Origin: Paludibacterium purpuratum
GTDB taxonomy: Bacteria > Pseudomonadota > Gammaproteobacteria > Burkholderiales > Chromobacteriaceae
DNA: 64,000 nucleotides
NCBI RefSeq assembly: GCF_004363805.1
Contig: NZ_SNZP01000003.1
Location: 1 to 64,000, forward strand
Direction: 5' to 3'
Shown here: one piece after another, positions 36,222 through 46,723 of the stretch
Numbering within the stretch: position 1 is the first letter of the stretch
Layout: each line of letters opens with the position of its first letter
Notes under the pieces: generated by a model
Seen by the model: only the letters and a program-made list of their open reading frames with translations
What the model was told of the DNA's origin: nothing
The model's database searches: none
Made by a program: the position numbers and the translations under genes

Positions 36222-38030
36222 ATGACGTCTGATGCCCTGATTTTGCTGGGGACCTTTCTGGTCGCGCTGTTGTTGCTGTCGTATCCGCTGGGCGGCTACA
36301 TGGCGCGAGTCATCAAGGGGGATGCCCCAGGTCCCGTCCGTTTCTTTGTGCCGGTCGAACGCTTTATCTATCGCCTGTGCGGGGTGGATCCGGAGCAGGA
36401 AACCGGCTGGAAGGGTTATACCTTCGGCCTGATTCTGTTCAGCCTGATCGGAACGTTGTTCGTGTATCTGCTGCAACGCGTCCAAGGCTTCTTGCCGCTC
36501 AATCCGCAAGGGATGGGGGCGGTGTCGCCCGACTCGGCCTTCAATACCGCCGTGTCGTTCGTGACCAATACCAACTGGCAGGGGTATGGCGGCGAAAGCA
36601 CCATGAGCTACCTGGTTCAGATGGCGGCGCTGACCGTGCAGAACTTCCTGTCGGCGGCCAGCGGCATTGCCGTGGTGGTGGCGCTGATTCGCGGCTTCGC
36701 CCGCCACAGCGCCGCGGCGATCGGTAATCTGTGGGCCGACCTGACGCGCATCACGCTGTATATCTTGTTGCCGCTGTCGGTGGTGTTCGGCCTGTTGTTC
36801 GTCGGCCAGGGCGTGATTCAGAACCTGAGTCCGTACAAGGACGCGACCACGGTTCAGGCGACCCAATACCAAGTGCCGCGCCTCGATAAAGCCGGCAATC
36901 CGGTCAAGGATGCCGCCGGCAAGCCGGTGATCGATACGCTGACCAGCAAAACGCAGTCCTTGGCCATGGGCCCGGTCGCGTCGCAAGAAGCCATCAAGTT
37001 ACTGGGGACCAATGGCGGCGGTTTCTTCAATGCCAATTCGGCCCATCCGTATGAAAATCCGACGCCGCTGGCCAATTTCCTGCAGATGCTGGCGATCTTC
37101 CTGATTCCCGCCGGGTTGTGCTTTACCTTCGGCGCCATGGTCGGCGACAAACGCCAGGGCTGGGCGGTGATCGCCGCCATGGCGGTGCTGTTCGTCGCGC
37201 TGGCCAGTGTGGGTCTGTGGGCTGAGCAGAAGGGGGTACCGGCACTGTCGCATCTGAATGTCGACCAGCAGGCCAGCGCGCTTCAGGCGGGCGGTAATAT
37301 GGAAGGCAAGGAAACCCGTTTCGGCATCAACAGCACCATGCTGTTCGTCGCCGTAACCACCTCGGCCTCCTGCGGCGCGGTCAACGCCATGCACGATTCG
37401 TTGACGCCGATTGGCGGTCTGGTGCCGACCTTCCTGATGCAATTGGGCGAAGTGGTGTTCGGCGGTGTCGGTTCCGGTCTGTACGGTATGCTGATCTTCG
37501 CCATCCTGGCCGTGTTCATCGCCGGGCTGATGGTGGGACGCACGCCGGAGTATCTGGGCAAGAAGATCGAAATCTTCGAAATGAAGATGACCGCCCTGAC
37601 GATTCTGGTCACCCCGACCTTGGTCCTGGTACTGACCGCCCTTGCCGTTCTGACCGACGGCGGTCGCGCCGGTATCGCCAATCCGGGTGCACACGGCTTC
37701 AGCGAGCTGCTCTATACCTTCACCTCGGCAGCCAACAACAACGGTAGCGCCTTCGCCGGCGTGTCGGCCAACACCCCTTGGTTCAACATCATGACCGGCA
37801 TCGCCATGTGGTTCGGCCGCTTCTTCATGATTGTGCCGATTTTGGCCATCGGCGGTTCGCTGGCCGGCAAGAAGCGCCTGCAGGTGACCTCCGGCACCTT
37901 GCCGACCCATGGGCCGCTGTTCGTGGTGCTGCTGATCGGCGTGGTGTTGCTGGTGGGGGCGCTGAACTATGTGCCGGCACTGGCCCTGGGCCCGGTCGCC
38001 GAACATTTGCAAATGATCCTGGCGCACTAA
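36222..38030 (+). CDS. kdpA: Potassium-transporting ATPase subunit A
   Basis: KdpA is the channel-like subunit that carries K+ with high affinity. The 602-residue membrane protein has about 10 segments and the four selectivity-filter repeats, seen for example in [11 protein letters not shown] (near 107), [15 protein letters not shown] (near 262), [11 protein letters not shown] (near 377) and [11 protein letters not shown] (near 500). Length and order match the family. It is part of kdpFABC. Confidence 0.97.
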   Translation: MTSDALILLGTFLVALLLLSYPLGGYMARVIKGDAPGPVRFFVPVERFIYRLCGVDPEQETGWKGYTFGLILFSLIGTLFVYLLQRVQGFLPLNPQGMGAVSPDSAFNTAVSFVTNTNWQGYGGESTMSYLVQMAALTVQNFLSAASGIAVVVALIRGFARHSAAAIGNLWADLTRITLYILLPLSVVFGLLFVGQGVIQNLSPYKDATTVQATQYQVPRLDKAGNPVKDAAGKPVIDTLTSKTQSLAMGPVASQEAIKLLGTNGGGFFNANSAHPYENPTPLANFLQMLAIFLIPAGLCFTFGAMVGDKRQGWAVIAAMAVLFVALASVGLWAEQKGVPALSHLNVDQQASALQAGGNMEGKETRFGINSTMLFVAVTTSASCGAVNAMHDSLTPIGGLVPTFLMQLGEVVFGGVGSGLYGMLIFAILAVFIAGLMVGRTPEYLGKKIEIFEMKMTALTILVTPTLVLVLTALAVLTDGGRAGIANPGAHGFSELLYTFTSAANNNGSAFAGVSANTPWFNIMTGIAMWFGRFFMIVPILAIGGSLAGKKRLQVTSGTLPTHGPLFVVLLIGVVLLVGALNYVPALALGPVAEHLQMILAH

Positions 38031-38052
38031 TCGACGACAGGAGAGACGAAAA

Positions 38053-40125
38053 ATGAGCCAAACAATCAAAAATATGTCGATGTTCGATCCAAGCCTGGTC
38101 AAACCGGCGCTGATCGATTCGTTCCGCAAGCTGTCGCCGCGCAATCAGTGGCGTAACCCGGTGATGTTCGTGGTGTTCATCGGCAGTATTTTGACCACCT
38201 TGCTGCTGATTCCGGCCATGCAGGGCAAGGGAGAGGCCTCGTTCGGCTTCATCCTGGGCATTGCCCTGTGGTTGTGGTTTACCCTGCTGTTCGCCAATTT
38301 CGCCGAAGCGCTGGCCGAAGGCCGCAGCAAGGCCCAGGCAGCGAGTTTGCGTAGCGCCAAGAAGAACGTGATCGCCAAAAAGCTCGACGGCGAGAAATAC
38401 GGCGCCAAGGTGGCCGTGATCGACGGTTCCAGCCTGCGCAAGGGCGATGTGGTGCTGGTCGAGGCCGGCGACACCATTCCGGTCGATGGCGAGGTGATCG
38501 AGGGCGTGGCCTCGGTGGACGAGTCGGCTATCACGGGCGAATCCGCGCCGGTGATCCGCGAGTTCGGCGGCGACTTTTCTTCGGTGACCGGCGGCACCCG
38601 CGTGCTGTCCGACTGGATCGTGGTACGCATCACGGCGAATCCCGGCGAAACCTTTCTCGATCGCATGATCGCCATGGTCGAGGGCGCCAAGCGCCAGAAG
38701 ACCCCGAACGAGATCGCATTGACCATCTTGCTGGTCGCACTGACCATCGTCTTCCTGGTGGTGACCGTGACCTTGCTGCCGTACTCGATGTTTAGCGTCA
38801 GCGTGGCGCACGCCGGTACGCCGATCACCATCACGGCATTGGTGGCGTTGCTGGTGTGCCTGATCCCGACCACCATCGGCGGTCTGCTGTCCGCCATCGG
38901 CGTGGCCGGCATGAGCCGCATGATGCAGGCCAATGTGATCGCCACCTCGGGCCGCGCGGTGGAAGCCGCCGGCGACGTGGATGTGCTGTTGCTCGACAAG
39001 ACCGGCACCATCACGCTGGGCAACCGCCAGGCATCGACTTTCCTGCCTGCCATGGGGGTGAGCGTGGAGATGCTGGCCGATGCGGCGCAACTGGCTTCGC
39101 TGGCCGACGAAACGCCGGAAGGCCGCAGTATCGTGGTGTTGGCCAAGCAGCAGTTCAACCTGCGTAGCCGCTCCTTGACGCAGCACGAGGCGACCTTCAT
39201 TCCGTTCTCTGCGACGACCCGTATGTCCGGGGTCGATTACGACGGCCGCCAGATCCGCAAAGGCGCGATCGACGCCATCCGCAAGCATGTGCAGGCTGAG
39301 GGCGGCACCTTCCCCGAAGACGCCGGCCGTATCGCCGACGAGGTGGCCCGGCGCGGCAGTACGCCGCTGTTGGTGGCCGAGGGCGGCCGCGTGTTGGGCG
39401 TGATCGAGCTCAAGGATATCGTCAAGGGCGGCATCAAGGAACGTTTCGCCGAACTGCGCCAGATGGGCATCAAGACCATCATGATCACCGGCGACAATCC
39501 GCTGACCGCGGCGGCGATCGCCGCCGAAGCCGGTGTCGACGATTTCCTGGCCGAAGCCACGCCGGAGAACAAGCTGTCGTTGATCCGCAAGCATCAGGCC
39601 GAGGGCAAACTGGTGGCCATGACCGGCGACGGTACCAACGATGCACCGGCCTTGGCGCAAGCCGACGTCGCCGTGGCGATGAATACCGGCACGCAAGCCG
39701 CCAAGGAAGCCGGCAACATGGTCGACTTGGACTCCAATCCGACCAAGCTGATCGAGATCGTCGAGATCGGCAAGCAAATGCTGATGACGCGCGGCTCGTT
39801 GACCACGTTCTCGATCGCCAACGACGTGGCCAAGTACTTCGCCATCATTCCGGCGGCGTTCGCCTCGACTTATCCGCAGCTCAATGCGCTCAACGTCATG
39901 CATCTGAACAGCCCGAACTCGGCCATCCTGTCGGCGGTGATTTTCAACGCCCTGGTGATCGTGGCGCTGATCCCGCTGGCGCTCAAAGGCGTGAAGTACA
40001 AGGCTCAGGCCGCCGCGCAGCTGTTGCGCGACAACCTGCTGATCTATGGCCTGGGCGGCATTATCGTGCCCTTCGCCGGCATCAAGCTGATCGATATGGT
40101 CATCGGCGCCATGGGTTGGGCATAA
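38053..40125 (+). CDS. kdpB: Potassium-transporting ATPase subunit B (P-type)
   Basis: KdpB hydrolyses ATP to drive K+ uptake. The 690-residue P-type ATPase has the TGES motif in [11 protein letters not shown] (near 157), the phosphorylated aspartate in LLDKTGTI (D near 314), and the hinge motif [17 protein letters not shown] (near 522). Membrane segments lie at both ends. The start at 38053 ([12 protein letters not shown]) has GGAGAGA upstream. It follows kdpA by 22 bases. Confidence 0.97.
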   Translation: MSQTIKNMSMFDPSLVKPALIDSFRKLSPRNQWRNPVMFVVFIGSILTTLLLIPAMQGKGEASFGFILGIALWLWFTLLFANFAEALAEGRSKAQAASLRSAKKNVIAKKLDGEKYGAKVAVIDGSSLRKGDVVLVEAGDTIPVDGEVIEGVASVDESAITGESAPVIREFGGDFSSVTGGTRVLSDWIVVRITANPGETFLDRMIAMVEGAKRQKTPNEIALTILLVALTIVFLVVTVTLLPYSMFSVSVAHAGTPITITALVALLVCLIPTTIGGLLSAIGVAGMSRMMQANVIATSGRAVEAAGDVDVLLLDKTGTITLGNRQASTFLPAMGVSVEMLADAAQLASLADETPEGRSIVVLAKQQFNLRSRSLTQHEATFIPFSATTRMSGVDYDGRQIRKGAIDAIRKHVQAEGGTFPEDAGRIADEVARRGSTPLLVAEGGRVLGVIELKDIVKGGIKERFAELRQMGIKTIMITGDNPLTAAAIAAEAGVDDFLAEATPENKLSLIRKHQAEGKLVAMTGDGTNDAPALAQADVAVAMNTGTQAAKEAGNMVDLDSNPTKLIEIVEIGKQMLMTRGSLTTFSIANDVAKYFAIIPAAFASTYPQLNALNVMHLNSPNSAILSAVIFNALVIVALIPLALKGVKYKAQAAAQLLRDNLLIYGLGGIIVPFAGIKLIDMVIGAMGWA

Positions 40126-40136
40126 AGGAGAATATT

Positions 40137-40706
40137 GTGAGCAAAACCATTCGTCCCGCCGTTGTGCTGTTTGCGGCGCTGACCATACTGACCGGCCTGC
40201 TGTATCCGCTACTGATGACCGGTGCCGCCCAACTGCTGTTTCCGAGCCAGGCCAACGGTAGCCTGGTGCAAAAGGACGGCAAGCTGATCGGTTCCAGCCT
40301 GATCGGGCAAAACTTCAGCGATAATCGCTATTTCTGGAGCCGGCCGTCGGCGACCTCGCCGCAACCGAACAATGCCGCCAATTCCGGCGCATCCAACCTG
40401 GGGCCGACCAATTCGGCGCTGACCGATGCCATCAAGGCGCGTATCGATGCGCTGAAGGCCGCCGGTCCGGTGCCGGCAGGCGCTGTGCCGGTCGATCTGG
40501 TGACGGCATCCGCCAGCGGTCTCGATCCGGATATCTCGCCGGCCGCGGCTTTTTACCAAGTGCTGCGCGTCGCCGCCGTGCGTAAGCTGCCGGCAGAGAA
40601 GGTTCAGGCTTTGGTCGAGCGCCACATCACGCCGCCGCAATGGGGCTTTCTTGGCGAAGCGCGCGTCAATGTGCTGCAATTGAACCTGGATCTCGATCGC
40701 CTGTAA
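40137..40706 (+). CDS. kdpC: Potassium-transporting ATPase subunit C
   Basis: KdpC is the one-helix subunit that stabilises the complex and raises its ATP affinity. The 189-residue protein has an N-terminal helix ([18 protein letters not shown]) and a periplasmic domain with [10 protein letters not shown] and the conserved [15 protein letters not shown]. The start is GTG at 40137 with AAAGGAG 7 bases upstream; a longer frame from ATG at 40116 runs into kdpB. It precedes kdpD by 100 bases. Confidence 0.95.
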   Translation: MSKTIRPAVVLFAALTILTGLLYPLLMTGAAQLLFPSQANGSLVQKDGKLIGSSLIGQNFSDNRYFWSRPSATSPQPNNAANSGASNLGPTNSALTDAIKARIDALKAAGPVPAGAVPVDLVTASASGLDPDISPAAAFYQVLRVAAVRKLPAEKVQALVERHITPPQWGFLGEARVNVLQLNLDLDRL

Positions 40707-40724
40707 GCGACCGAGATGCGGAAT

Positions 40725-40763
40725 CGGGCCCGAGGCCTGCGCGGGATGCCCTGCGCGGGCCCG
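40725..40763. repeat. GC-rich repeat and hairpin between kdpC and kdpD
   Basis: A direct repeat CCTGCGCGGG occurs at 40736-40745 and 40750-40759. It lies between two copies of CGGGCCCG (40725-40732 and 40756-40763) that can pair. The structure may act as an attenuator or processing site between the pump genes and the regulator genes. Confidence 0.4.
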
Positions 40764-40806
40764 GGCTTTGCCGCCGTTAGGCGGGAATGCGTAGAGAGAA
40801 CCAACC

Positions 40807-43491
40807 ATGACCGATCAGCGCCCTGATCCGGACGAACTGCTCAATCAGCTCAAACGCGACGAAGCCGAAGCGCAACGCGGCCGGCTGAAAATCTTTTTTG
40901 GCGCTTGCGCCGGGGTCGGCAAGACCTATGCCATGCTCAGCGCCGCGCAGGAACGGGTCGCCTCCGGCGGCCAGGTGGTCGCCGGGGTGGTCGAAACGCA
41001 TGGCCGCAAGGAGACCGAGGAGAAACTGGTCGGGCTTGAGCGGCTGCCGATGAAAGAGGTTGAATACAAAGGGCACAAGCTGCAGGAGTTCGATCTGGAT
41101 GCCGCGTTGGCGATCGCGCCGCCCTTGATCCTGATCGACGAGTTCGCCCACTCCAACGTGCCGGGTTCGCGCCATCCCAAGCGCTGGCAGGACGTGGAGG
41201 AGTTGCTGGCCGCCGGCATCGACGTCTACACCACTTTGAACGTGCAGCACCTGGAGAGTCTGAACGACGTGGTCGGTCAGATTACCGGCATCGTGGTGCG
41301 TGAAACGCTGCCTGACAAGGTGTTCGATTCGGCCGACGAAGTCTCGCTGGTGGATTTGCCGCCGGAGGAACTGCTCGGGCGGCTGCACGCCGGCAAGGTG
41401 TATATCGCGCACCAAGCCAAACGGGCGGTCGACAATTTCTTCCGCAAGGGCAATCTGCTGGCGCTACGCGAGTTGGCGTTGCGCCGCACGGCCGACCGGG
41501 TCGACGCACAGATGCGCGCCTATCGCGCCGACCAGGCGATCAAACCGGTCTGGCAGGCGCGCGAACGGCTGCTGATCTGCCTCGGGCCCGCGCCCGGCGG
41601 CGAAAAACTGGTGCGTAGCGCCAAGCGCATGGCGGCCAACCTCGACGCCGACTGGATCGTTGTCTATGTCGAGACGCCGCATTTGCAGCGCTTGCCGCAG
41701 GAAAGCCGCGACCGCGTGCTGAAAGTGCTGAAGTTGGCGCAGGAGTTGGGGGCCGAGACCAGTGTGCTGGCCGGCGCGGCGCTGGCGGAGACGGTCGAGG
41801 CCTATGCCCATTCCCGCAACGTTTCCAAACTGGTGGTCGGCAAATCGCCCCGCAGCCGTTGGTCCCAGGTGTTTCGGCCGACGCTGGTGGACGAACTGTC
41901 GCGGCGCAATAGCCAGTTCGATATCTACGTGGTCGGTAACGATCTGGCGGGCGGCGAGGAGGGCGGCTCGCGCCGCCGTCATGCCGGCGGCGGCTTGTTC
42001 GAGGCGCCCGAGGCGCGCGCGCGTCAGCGGCTGGGCTACCTGGCGGCATTCGGCGTCACGGCCGCCACCACCGTGCTGGCGGGGGTGCTGGCCTCCGTGC
42101 TCGATTTGTCGAACATCATCATGATCTACTTGTTGGTGGTGGTCGGGATCGCCGTACGCTTCGGCCGTGGCCCGGGTGTGTTGGCGTCCTTCATTTCGGT
42201 GGCGCTGTTCGACTTTTTCTTCGTGCCGCCGCGCATGTCGTTCTCGGTGTCGGATACCCAGTACATCGTCACTTTCATCGTCATGTTGTCGGTGGCCTTG
42301 ACCATCAGCCAACTGACCGCGCGCATGAGTTTCTCTGCGCGCATCGCCACACATCGCGAACGCCGTACCCGGGCGTTGTACGACCTGGGGCGCGAATTGG
42401 CCGGAGCGTTGACTGCGCAGCAGATCGTCGAAATCGGTGCCAGCCACGTCGAGGCGTTGTTCCAGGCGCGTTGCGAGGTGCTGACGCCCAATAGCCACGA
42501 GCAGGTTCGCGCCTTACTTTCGACCGGCATTGCCGACGTCGGCGTGGCGCAGTGGGTGTACGACCATCAGCAGCCAGCCGGCCTCGGCACCGATACCTTG
42601 CCGTCGAACGCCGCCCTGTACATGCCGCTCAAGGCCCCGATGCGCACGCGCGGGGTGCTGGCGCTGGTGCCGCAGGATGTGCACGAGGTCTTCATTCCCG
42701 AGCAGCAGCGCTTATTGGAGACGTGTGCGGCGCAGATCGCGCTGGCACTCGAACGCGTGCACTACGTCGAGGTGGCTCAGGACGCGATTGTCGCCATGGA
42801 GTCCGAGCGGCTGCGCAACAGCGTGTTGTCGGCGATCTCGCACGATCTGCGCACGCCGCTGACCACCATGGTCGGCTTGTCGACACTGCTGGCGCAGACG
42901 CTGTCGCGCGAGCAGCAGCTGGACGTGGCGCATTCGATCCACGACGAAGCGTTGCGCATGAACAACCTGGTGACCAACCTACTGGATATGGCGCGCCTGC
43001 AGTCCGGCGTGCGGCTCAACAAGCAGTGGCAGTTGCTGGACGACGTGGTCGGCAGTGCGCTGCGTTCGGCCGATACCTCGCTCGTCGGCCATCATTTGCA
43101 GATCGAGCTGCCGGCCGACTTGCCGCTGTTGGCCTTCGACGAAGTGCTGATCGAGCGGGTGTTGGTCAACCTGCTGCAAAATGCCGGCAAGTACACGCCG
43201 CCGGGGTCGACCATCCGCCTCTCGGCCGAAGTCGGCATTGGCGAAGCGACCGTCTCCGTCTGCGACGATGGCCCCGGCCTGCCCGCCGGGCTGGAATCGC
43301 GCTTGTTCGACAAGTTCACCCGCGGTACTTTCGAATCGCCCACGCCAGGCGTTGGTCTGGGCCTGGCCATTTGCCGTTCGATCGTCGAGGCGCATGGCGG
43401 TACGATCCAGGGCAGCAACCGTGTGCCGCACGGTGCTTGTTTCACCTTTACCCTGCCGCTGGGGCATCCCCCGGTGGTGCCGGAGGAGTGA
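40807..43491 (+). CDS. kdpD: Sensor kinase KdpD
   Basis: KdpD senses low K+ and phosphorylates KdpE. The 894-residue protein has the N-terminal KdpD domain with a Walker-A-like FGACAGVGKTYAML near residue 31, a Usp domain (about 250-375), four membrane segments near 410-500 (DUF4118), a GAF-like stretch, then a HisKA domain with SHDLRTPLTTMVGLSTLL (near 678) and an ATPase domain with DDGPGLPAG. The order and length are typical. The stop precedes the kdpE start by 4 bases. Confidence 0.96.
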   Translation: MTDQRPDPDELLNQLKRDEAEAQRGRLKIFFGACAGVGKTYAMLSAAQERVASGGQVVAGVVETHGRKETEEKLVGLERLPMKEVEYKGHKLQEFDLDAALAIAPPLILIDEFAHSNVPGSRHPKRWQDVEELLAAGIDVYTTLNVQHLESLNDVVGQITGIVVRETLPDKVFDSADEVSLVDLPPEELLGRLHAGKVYIAHQAKRAVDNFFRKGNLLALRELALRRTADRVDAQMRAYRADQAIKPVWQARERLLICLGPAPGGEKLVRSAKRMAANLDADWIVVYVETPHLQRLPQESRDRVLKVLKLAQELGAETSVLAGAALAETVEAYAHSRNVSKLVVGKSPRSRWSQVFRPTLVDELSRRNSQFDIYVVGNDLAGGEEGGSRRRHAGGGLFEAPEARARQRLGYLAAFGVTAATTVLAGVLASVLDLSNIIMIYLLVVVGIAVRFGRGPGVLASFISVALFDFFFVPPRMSFSVSDTQYIVTFIVMLSVALTISQLTARMSFSARIATHRERRTRALYDLGRELAGALTAQQIVEIGASHVEALFQARCEVLTPNSHEQVRALLSTGIADVGVAQWVYDHQQPAGLGTDTLPSNAALYMPLKAPMRTRGVLALVPQDVHEVFIPEQQRLLETCAAQIALALERVHYVEVAQDAIVAMESERLRNSVLSAISHDLRTPLTTMVGLSTLLAQTLSREQQLDVAHSIHDEALRMNNLVTNLLDMARLQSGVRLNKQWQLLDDVVGSALRSADTSLVGHHLQIELPADLPLLAFDEVLIERVLVNLLQNAGKYTPPGSTIRLSAEVGIGEATVSVCDDGPGLPAGLESRLFDKFTRGTFESPTPGVGLGLAICRSIVEAHGGTIQGSNRVPHGACFTFTLPLGHPPVVPEE

Positions 43492-43495
43492 TGTC

Positions 43496-44194
43496 GTGAG
43501 CGAATTGCCGATTGCCATCGTTTTGATCGAGGATGAAAAGTCGATCTGCCATTTCCTGTCGGCCACGCTGGAGAGCGAGGGCATGCGTGTCTTTGCGGCC
43601 GAAACCGGTCGCCAGGGCCTGATCGAGGTGGAGACGCGCAAGCCGGATCTGGTGATTCTCGACCTGGGCCTGCCGGATCTCGATGGCGTCGAGGTGATCC
43701 GTCGTTTACGTCAATGGTCGCAAGTGCCGATCCTGGTGCTGTCGGCGCGCACCCAGGAGGAACAAAAGGTCGAGGCATTGGACGCCGGCGCCGAGGATTA
43801 CCTGACCAAGCCGTTCGGCGTGGCCGAGTGCCTGGCGCGCGTGCGCGTGTTGTTGCGCCGCCGGGTGCGCGATAGCGCCTCCGCCAGCCAAGTGTTCCAA
43901 TTCGGCGATGTGCGGGTCGATCCGGTGAACCGGCTGGTGTACAAGCAGGACGTCGAGGTGCGGCTGACGCCGGTCGAATATCGACTGCTGAGCGTACTGG
44001 TACGCGATGCCGGCAAGGTACTGACGCATCGCGAGTTGCTGCGCGAGGTATGGGGGCCGTCGTATTCGGAAAGCAATCAGTATCTGCGGGTGTACATGGG
44101 GCACTTGCGCCAGAAGCTGGAAGACAATCCGGCGATGCCGCGCCATATACTGACGGAAACCGGCGTCGGCTACCGTTTGTGCCCGACCGTCTGA
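43496..44194 (+). CDS. kdpE: Response regulator KdpE
   Basis: KdpE is the OmpR-type activator of the kdp operon. The 232-residue protein has a receiver domain with IEDEKSICHF at the start and the phosphorylated aspartate in LVILDLGLPDLDG near 54, and a winged helix C-terminal domain with TPVEYRLLSVLVRDAGKVLT and SNQYLRVYMGHLRQKLE. The start is GTG at 43496, reading SELPIAIVLIEDEK, with GGAGGAG upstream; the longer frame to 43181 overlaps kdpD and is rejected. Confidence 0.95.
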   Translation: MSELPIAIVLIEDEKSICHFLSATLESEGMRVFAAETGRQGLIEVETRKPDLVILDLGLPDLDGVEVIRRLRQWSQVPILVLSARTQEEQKVEALDAGAEDYLTKPFGVAECLARVRVLLRRRVRDSASASQVFQFGDVRVDPVNRLVYKQDVEVRLTPVEYRLLSVLVRDAGKVLTHRELLREVWGPSYSESNQYLRVYMGHLRQKLEDNPAMPRHILTETGVGYRLCPTV

Positions 44195-44333
44195 GGTATT
44201 GCCCGCCGTCGGCGGCCGGCCGCGATGCCGCCGGCCACCCACCCGTCGTTTGGTCATGCTTAAGAATCAAGGCTTGGCGCGGTCTGGAGGGCGGGCTACA
44301 CTCCTGACTTCCTTCGTTTCCGTTCGATACATC

Positions 44334-45620
44334 ATGCCGCTGTCTCCGCGTTTTCTGCCGTTACTGTTTCCCCTTGTCCTGCTGACCGCGTGTTCGAGTC
44401 TGCCGCCATTGCCGGCAACGCCCACGACGGCGCAGCGCCCGACGCCGACAGCGACGTCGGGCTCGGTCAGTTTCAGCCCCGAGCCGGTCGGTGCGCTGCC
44501 GGACTGGCAACAGCAGGATTTGACCACCTCGTTGCAGGCGTTGCGGCAGAGCTGCCGCGTGGTGGCGCGCCAGCCTCAGTGGTCGGCGCCCTGCCAGGGC
44601 GTATCGGCGCTCGCCAGCGCCGACAATGCCGGGATCCATCAGTTTTTCGAAGCGCACTTCACCGCCTGGAGAATGCATGATGGCGCGCGCGACAGCGGGC
44701 TGATCACCGGCTATTACGAGCCGATCCTAAACGGTAGCCGCAGTCGAAGCGCCGCGACGCCGTATCCGTTGTACGGCGTGCCGGACGATCTGCTTTCGCT
44801 GACGCTGCCGGCCTCTGCGCGCAATACCGGGCCATGGGTGGCGCGCCGCGTGGCGAACAACCGTCTGGCGTTGGTGCCCGGCGCCACCCAGGCCGGGCCG
44901 GGAGAAGTTCTGGTCAATCCGGCCGACTTCCCGCCGGAAAGCCGCGCCCTGCTCAAGGGGCGTATCGACAACGGTCGCTTGGTGCCGTATTACACTCGGG
45001 CGGATCTCGCCGCCGGTCGCGGGGTCGACCGGGCGCCGGTGTTGGCCTGGGTCGAGGACTCGGTCGAGTTGTTCTTCCTGCAAATCCAGGGGGCGGGCCG
45101 CATCCAGCTCGACGATGGCAGCACCTTGCGTGTCGGCGTGGGCGACAATAACGGTTACGGCTACCAGTCGATCGGCCGCTGGCTGGCCGACCACGGCGAG
45201 ATGCCGTTGTCCGCCGCCTCGATGAGCGGCATCCAGAACTGGGTACGCCTCCATCCCGACCGCCAGCAGGCGCTGTTCAACGTCAACCCGCGCTATATCT
45301 TTTTCCGCACGCTGCCGGGCAATGACGATGGGCCGCTCGGCGCGCTCGGCGTGCCGCTGACCGATGGCTACAGCATCGCCGTCGACCCGCACTATATCCC
45401 GCTCGGTACGCCGGTTTACCTGGCCACCACGCAGCCGCATTCTCAGGCGCCGCTCAATCGGTTGATGCACGCGCAGGATACCGGCAATGCCATTCGCGGC
45501 GCTTTGCGCGCCGATTTCTTCTGGGGCTTCGGCGCCGAGGCCGGCATGAACGCCGGCGGAATGAAACAAGCCGGCAGCATGTGGTTGCTGCTGCCCAATG
45601 GCATGAGCCCGTCCCTTTGA
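44334..45620 (+). CDS. mltA: Membrane-bound lytic murein transglycosylase A
   Basis: MltA cleaves peptidoglycan between MurNAc and GlcNAc, leaving 1,6-anhydro ends, and is anchored in the outer membrane. The 428-residue protein has a lipoprotein signal peptide with lipobox LTAC (Cys20), the MltA domain with GLITGYYEPILNGS near 123, and a C-terminal 3D domain whose aspartates appear in MHAQDTGNAIRGALRADFFWG near 380. The ATG at 44334 has a weak site but gives the expected signal peptide; longer frames upstream do not. Confidence 0.93.
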   Translation: MPLSPRFLPLLFPLVLLTACSSLPPLPATPTTAQRPTPTATSGSVSFSPEPVGALPDWQQQDLTTSLQALRQSCRVVARQPQWSAPCQGVSALASADNAGIHQFFEAHFTAWRMHDGARDSGLITGYYEPILNGSRSRSAATPYPLYGVPDDLLSLTLPASARNTGPWVARRVANNRLALVPGATQAGPGEVLVNPADFPPESRALLKGRIDNGRLVPYYTRADLAAGRGVDRAPVLAWVEDSVELFFLQIQGAGRIQLDDGSTLRVGVGDNNGYGYQSIGRWLADHGEMPLSAASMSGIQNWVRLHPDRQQALFNVNPRYIFFRTLPGNDDGPLGALGVPLTDGYSIAVDPHYIPLGTPVYLATTQPHSQAPLNRLMHAQDTGNAIRGALRADFFWGFGAEAGMNAGGMKQAGSMWLLLPNGMSPSL

Positions 45621-45636
45621 GATGAGAGTCCGCGCG

Positions 45637-46713
45637 ATGTATCGACTGTTCTTTGTGCTATTGATCGGCGTGTTGGCGGGGTGCGGCGAGCACGAGCCCG
45701 CGGCGCCCGAGAAGCCGGTGTCGCGTCTGTTGGCGGCAGAGGATGTCCAGGTCGCGCAGAAGGGGGCGGTGGTCGACAGCCTGCCGTTCACCGGTACGCT
45801 CAATCCGTTGTCGAGCAGCGTGGTCGGCTCCGAATTGGAGGGTACGGTACTGGCGGTGCCGGTACGCGAGGGCGAGACGGTGCATCGCAATCAGGTTCTG
45901 GCGCGCATCGACAGCCGCGTGGCGCGCGAGGCCCTGATGGAGCAGGAGGCGCAGTTGGCCAATTACCAGTCCAAGCTGGGGCTGGCGCGTATCAAATTGG
46001 AGAAACAGCGCGAGCTGTTCCAAAAGGGCTTCATTTCCAAACTGGCGTTCGAAGAGGAATCGAGTAATTTCCGCATCGCCGAGGGCGAGTTCCGGGTGCA
46101 ACAGACACAGCTGATGCGCGCGCGCAAAGTGCTGGCCGACAGTGTGCTGCGCGCGCCGATCGACGGCGTGCTTTATCAGCGCAAGATCAATCCGGGCGAG
46201 CAGGCGCAACGCGGCGTCAACCTGTTCAGCATCGCCGATCTGTCGGTGATGGAGGTGACGGCCAGCATTCCGTCGCAGCTGGTCGGGCGGCTGAAATTGG
46301 GCATGGCGGCGCAGTTTCGCACCGAGGCCGGCGGGCAAACGTTCCAGGGTCGGCTTGTGCGCATGAACCCGGTGGCGATGTCCGGCACGCGCAGTTTCGC
46401 CGTCTACATCCGGGTGGATAATCGCGACAGCCACTTGCGCGCCGGGCAGTTCGTGCAAGGCGGTATCGCGCTGTCGCGGATCGATGACCTGGTGGCCCTG
46501 CCGCTGCCGGCCGTACACGATATCGACGGGCAGCCCTGGGTGATGATCGTGCAAGCGGGCCGGCTTGTCCGGCAGTCGGTGACGTTGCGCCTGCGCTCGG
46601 AGACCAACCGCCAGGCGGCCGTGTCCGGCGTGGCGCCGGGACAAGTGGTCATGACCGGCAGCCTGCTCGGCCTGAAGGCCGGCGACGCCGTCACCCTGCC
46701 GACCCGCCGCTGA
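45637..46713 (+). CDS. RND efflux periplasmic adaptor lipoprotein
   Basis: The 358-residue adaptor links an inner-membrane RND pump to an outer-membrane channel. It has a lipoprotein signal (MYRLFFVLLIGVLAGC), a biotinyl-lipoyl-like half with LEGTVLAVPVREGETVHRNQ, a helical hairpin (about 95-145), the second lipoyl half RAPIDGVLYQRKINPGE and a C-terminal beta domain. The ATG at 45637 has GAGAG upstream; another ATG at 45622 is in frame and lies 2 bases after the mltA stop. The pump follows by 10 bases. No outer-membrane partner is encoded nearby. Confidence 0.88.
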   Translation: MYRLFFVLLIGVLAGCGEHEPAAPEKPVSRLLAAEDVQVAQKGAVVDSLPFTGTLNPLSSSVVGSELEGTVLAVPVREGETVHRNQVLARIDSRVAREALMEQEAQLANYQSKLGLARIKLEKQRELFQKGFISKLAFEEESSNFRIAEGEFRVQQTQLMRARKVLADSVLRAPIDGVLYQRKINPGEQAQRGVNLFSIADLSVMEVTASIPSQLVGRLKLGMAAQFRTEAGGQTFQGRLVRMNPVAMSGTRSFAVYIRVDNRDSHLRAGQFVQGGIALSRIDDLVALPLPAVHDIDGQPWVMIVQAGRLVRQSVTLRLRSETNRQAAVSGVAPGQVVMTGSLLGLKAGDAVTLPTRR

Positions 46714-46723
46714 GGAACGCACC

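Noticed and set aside
40736-40759. CRISPR-like repeat at 40736-40759
   Set aside because: Only two copies of a 10-mer, GC-rich and inside a hairpin, with no spacers or cas genes.
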